From: CF-161 sp035259145
Lineage (GTDB): Bacteria > Chloroflexota > Dormibacteria > Dormibacterales > Dormibacteraceae
Length of the DNA stretch: 32,202 nucleotides
Assembly (NCBI GenBank): GCA_035259145.1
Contig: DATFWQ010000039.1
Span: 1 to 32,202 of the forward strand
Direction of reading: 5' to 3'
This document shows positions 30,981 through 32,202 of this stretch, one piece after another. The translations under genes and the position numbers were made by a program. The notes under the pieces were generated by a model. It did not search any database. It saw only the letters and a list, made by a program, of their open reading frames with translations, and was not told where the DNA came from. Position 1 is the first letter of the stretch; each line of letters starts with the position of its first letter.

Positions 30981-32024
30981 ATGCCTGAGTTCGAGCCCGC
31001 ATACCTTCGCGACCTGGGCCGGCGCATCTTCGAGGCTGCGGGCGCGCCGACCGACATAGCCGAGCACGTGGCTGACCATCTCGTCGCATCCAATCTGGCC
31101 GGCCACGACTCGCACGGTGTGATCCGCATCTCGTGGTACGTGGAGGAGGTGCGCGCTGGCTGGATCCGGCCCGCCGCCCGGCCCCGGATCGTGGACGATC
31201 GGCCCGCCGCCGCCCTGATCAGCGGTGAGTGGGGCTTTGGCCATCCAGCCGCAACCGTCGCGGTGGACGCCGCCTGTGAGCGGGCGCGGCGCAATGGGCT
31301 GGGTGCGGCCGGGCTTGTCCGGGCCAACCACATCGGGCGGCTCGGCACCTACATGGAGCGAGCGGCCGAACGAGGGCTGGTGGGCATGATGTGGCTGGGC
31401 GGCCTCAGCACAGGCAGGTCGGTGGTTCCATACGGGGCGAGTCGCGGCCTCTACGGCACGAATCCAATGTCGTTCGCCTTCCCGGCAGGCGCGGCTGGAA
31501 CCCTGCTGCTTGACTTTGCCACGACCGCGATCGCCGCGGGCAAGGTGAGTGTGGCCAGGGACAAGGGGGTGCCGCTCCCTGCAGGCGCGATCATTGATCG
31601 CGAAGGCCGGCCCAGCACCGACCCCGACGCCTTCCTGAATGGCGGCGCGCTGCTCCCGTTCGGCGGGCACAAGGGCTACGCGCTAGCATTTTTCGCGGAG
31701 GTCCTGGGCCAGGCTCTCACGGGTGGGGAGGTGGCCGGCGGCGAGGGTCGCGACGAAGGCACGTTCGGCCGGTCCGGCGCGCTTTTCCTGGCGCTCGATC
31801 CTGGGCTGTTTCGGCCGGCCGCCGAAGCCATGGCAACCGCGGCGGCCTTTGCCGAAGAGATCCGCGGGCTGCCCCCTGCCCCTGGGTTCGAGCGGGTCAT
31901 GGCGCCAGGCGATCCCGAGGCCCGGTCCCGGGTGGTTCGTGAAGCCACAATCCCTCTGCCGGAAATGACGTGGCGTCACATCGTCGCGGCTGCGGAGTCG
32001 CTCCAGGTGCCGGTGCAGTCTTGA
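30981..32024 (+). CDS. Ldh_2-family malate/L-lactate/ureidoglycolate-type dehydrogenase
   Basis: A 347-residue NAD(P)-dependent dehydrogenase of the Ldh_2 family, which is distinct from classical MDH/LDH. The catalytic His is H45 in AGHDSHGVIRI. TNPMSFAFP, LLLDFATTAIAAGKV and FGGHKGYALAFFAEVL are the conserved cofactor-binding blocks. The family acts on malate, L-lactate, ureidoglycolate, sulfolactate and similar 2-hydroxy acids. The start may be ATG 30981 or TTG 30966. It sits between the formate dehydrogenase iron-sulfur gene (82 bp upstream) and the membrane-subunit gene, whose start overlaps its stop as TTGA. This insertion in an fdh operon is unusual. Confidence 0.9.
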   Translation: MPEFEPAYLRDLGRRIFEAAGAPTDIAEHVADHLVASNLAGHDSHGVIRISWYVEEVRAGWIRPAARPRIVDDRPAAALISGEWGFGHPAATVAVDAACERARRNGLGAAGLVRANHIGRLGTYMERAAERGLVGMMWLGGLSTGRSVVPYGASRGLYGTNPMSFAFPAGAAGTLLLDFATTAIAAGKVSVARDKGVPLPAGAIIDREGRPSTDPDAFLNGGALLPFGGHKGYALAFFAEVLGQALTGGEVAGGEGRDEGTFGRSGALFLALDPGLFRPAAEAMATAAAFAEEIRGLPPAPGFERVMAPGDPEARSRVVREATIPLPEMTWRHIVAAAESLQVPVQS

Positions 32025-32202
32025 GCGCGCAGGTGGGCACAGGGCCGGCGCCGAGGACCAACGTCTCGGAGTATCCCGGCCGGCCTGTGCTCAAGCGCCC
32101 CGTCTGGACATGGGAGGTGCCGGCGTACTTCTTCGTCGGCGGCCTTGCGGGCGCGTCCGCGCTCCTGGGCCTTGTGGCCGACCTGGCCGGTCAGCGCAGT
32201 CT
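32021..32202 (+). CDS. NrfD-like membrane subunit, N-terminal fragment
   Basis: The first 60 residues of an NrfD/PsrC-type integral membrane protein, cut by the window end. The sequence NVSEYPGRPVLKRPVWTWEVPAYFFVGGLAGASALLGL is characteristic of NrfD subunits that accept electrons from the iron-sulfur subunit and pass them to quinone. A TTG at 32021 overlapping the previous stop (TTGA) is the likely start; GTG 32033 is an alternative. With fdhA and fdhB it would make a membrane-bound, quinone-linked formate dehydrogenase. Confidence 0.85.
   Translation, partial: MSAQVGTGPAPRTNVSEYPGRPVLKRPVWTWEVPAYFFVGGLAGASALLGLVADLAGQRS

Noticed and set aside
29991..31670. A 559-codon minus-strand open frame across the fdh operon
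   Set aside because: It lies antisense to fdhA, fdhB and the Ldh_2 gene, all with clear motifs, and its composition is that of a shadow.
1..32202. CRISPR arrays, transposase genes and rRNA
   Set aside because: No regularly spaced repeats, no transposase or integrase motifs and no rRNA stretch were seen on either strand.

Overview
The window is 32.2 kb of GC-rich DNA, densely coding on both strands. No rRNA, tRNA or CRISPR array was recognised. The gene mix suggests a high-GC soil or aquatic bacterium, probably monoderm: TcpC/TcpE/VirB4-type conjugation genes, an FtsEX operon with a CHAP hydrolase, a DevS-like kinase, and a formate dehydrogenase without a Tat signal. I would look first in Chloroflexota, Dormibacterota or Actinomycetota; this placement is inference.

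Layout. 1-4056 (minus): the end of a conjugative type IV secretion cluster (membrane-anchored partial protein, VirB4-like ATPase, TcpE-like protein, small two-helix protein, TcpC-like protein). 4464-5694 (plus): an XRE-Nudix fusion with a degenerate Nudix box, then a canonical Nudix hydrolase. 5733-8493: HAD dehalogenase, a small membrane protein and glucose-6-phosphate dehydrogenase. 8539-11492: a PheA/TfdB-type FAD monooxygenase divergent from an AhpD-like protein with an in-frame UGA, then a DUF998 membrane protein. 11479-14065 (minus): ftsE-ftsX-CHAP hydrolase, coupled by 4-nt overlaps. 14393-19194: a ThDP enzyme, an FMN split-barrel protein and a DHDPS-family aldolase (all minus), divergent from an M20 amidohydrolase. 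19320-21644: GNAT acetyltransferase, divergent from a GAF histidine kinase/LuxR regulator pair. 21764-26531: SDR and a QueA-like protein (coupled), DinB-like protein, aromatic amino acid decarboxylase and a Gfo/Idh/MocA oxidoreductase. 26576-32202: a single-domain response regulator divergent from a formate dehydrogenase operon: catalytic subunit, four-cluster ferredoxin subunit, an inserted Ldh_2-family dehydrogenase and an NrfD-type membrane subunit cut by the window end.

The main result is two independent selenoprotein genes. The formate dehydrogenase catalytic subunit (27064-30126) reads through UGA at codon 203 in the U-H-S context of the family, with a hairpin of bacterial SECIS type just downstream. 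The AhpD-like protein (10256-10867) reads through UGA at codon 90, which is the second position of its CxxC motif (E75, C87, U90, H94 reproduce the AhpD relay spacing). It also has a two-part SECIS-like stem-loop. A plain gene caller would split both genes. The second notable point is a perfect 19-bp inverted repeat in the promoter of the monooxygenase that resembles the rifamycin-associated element.
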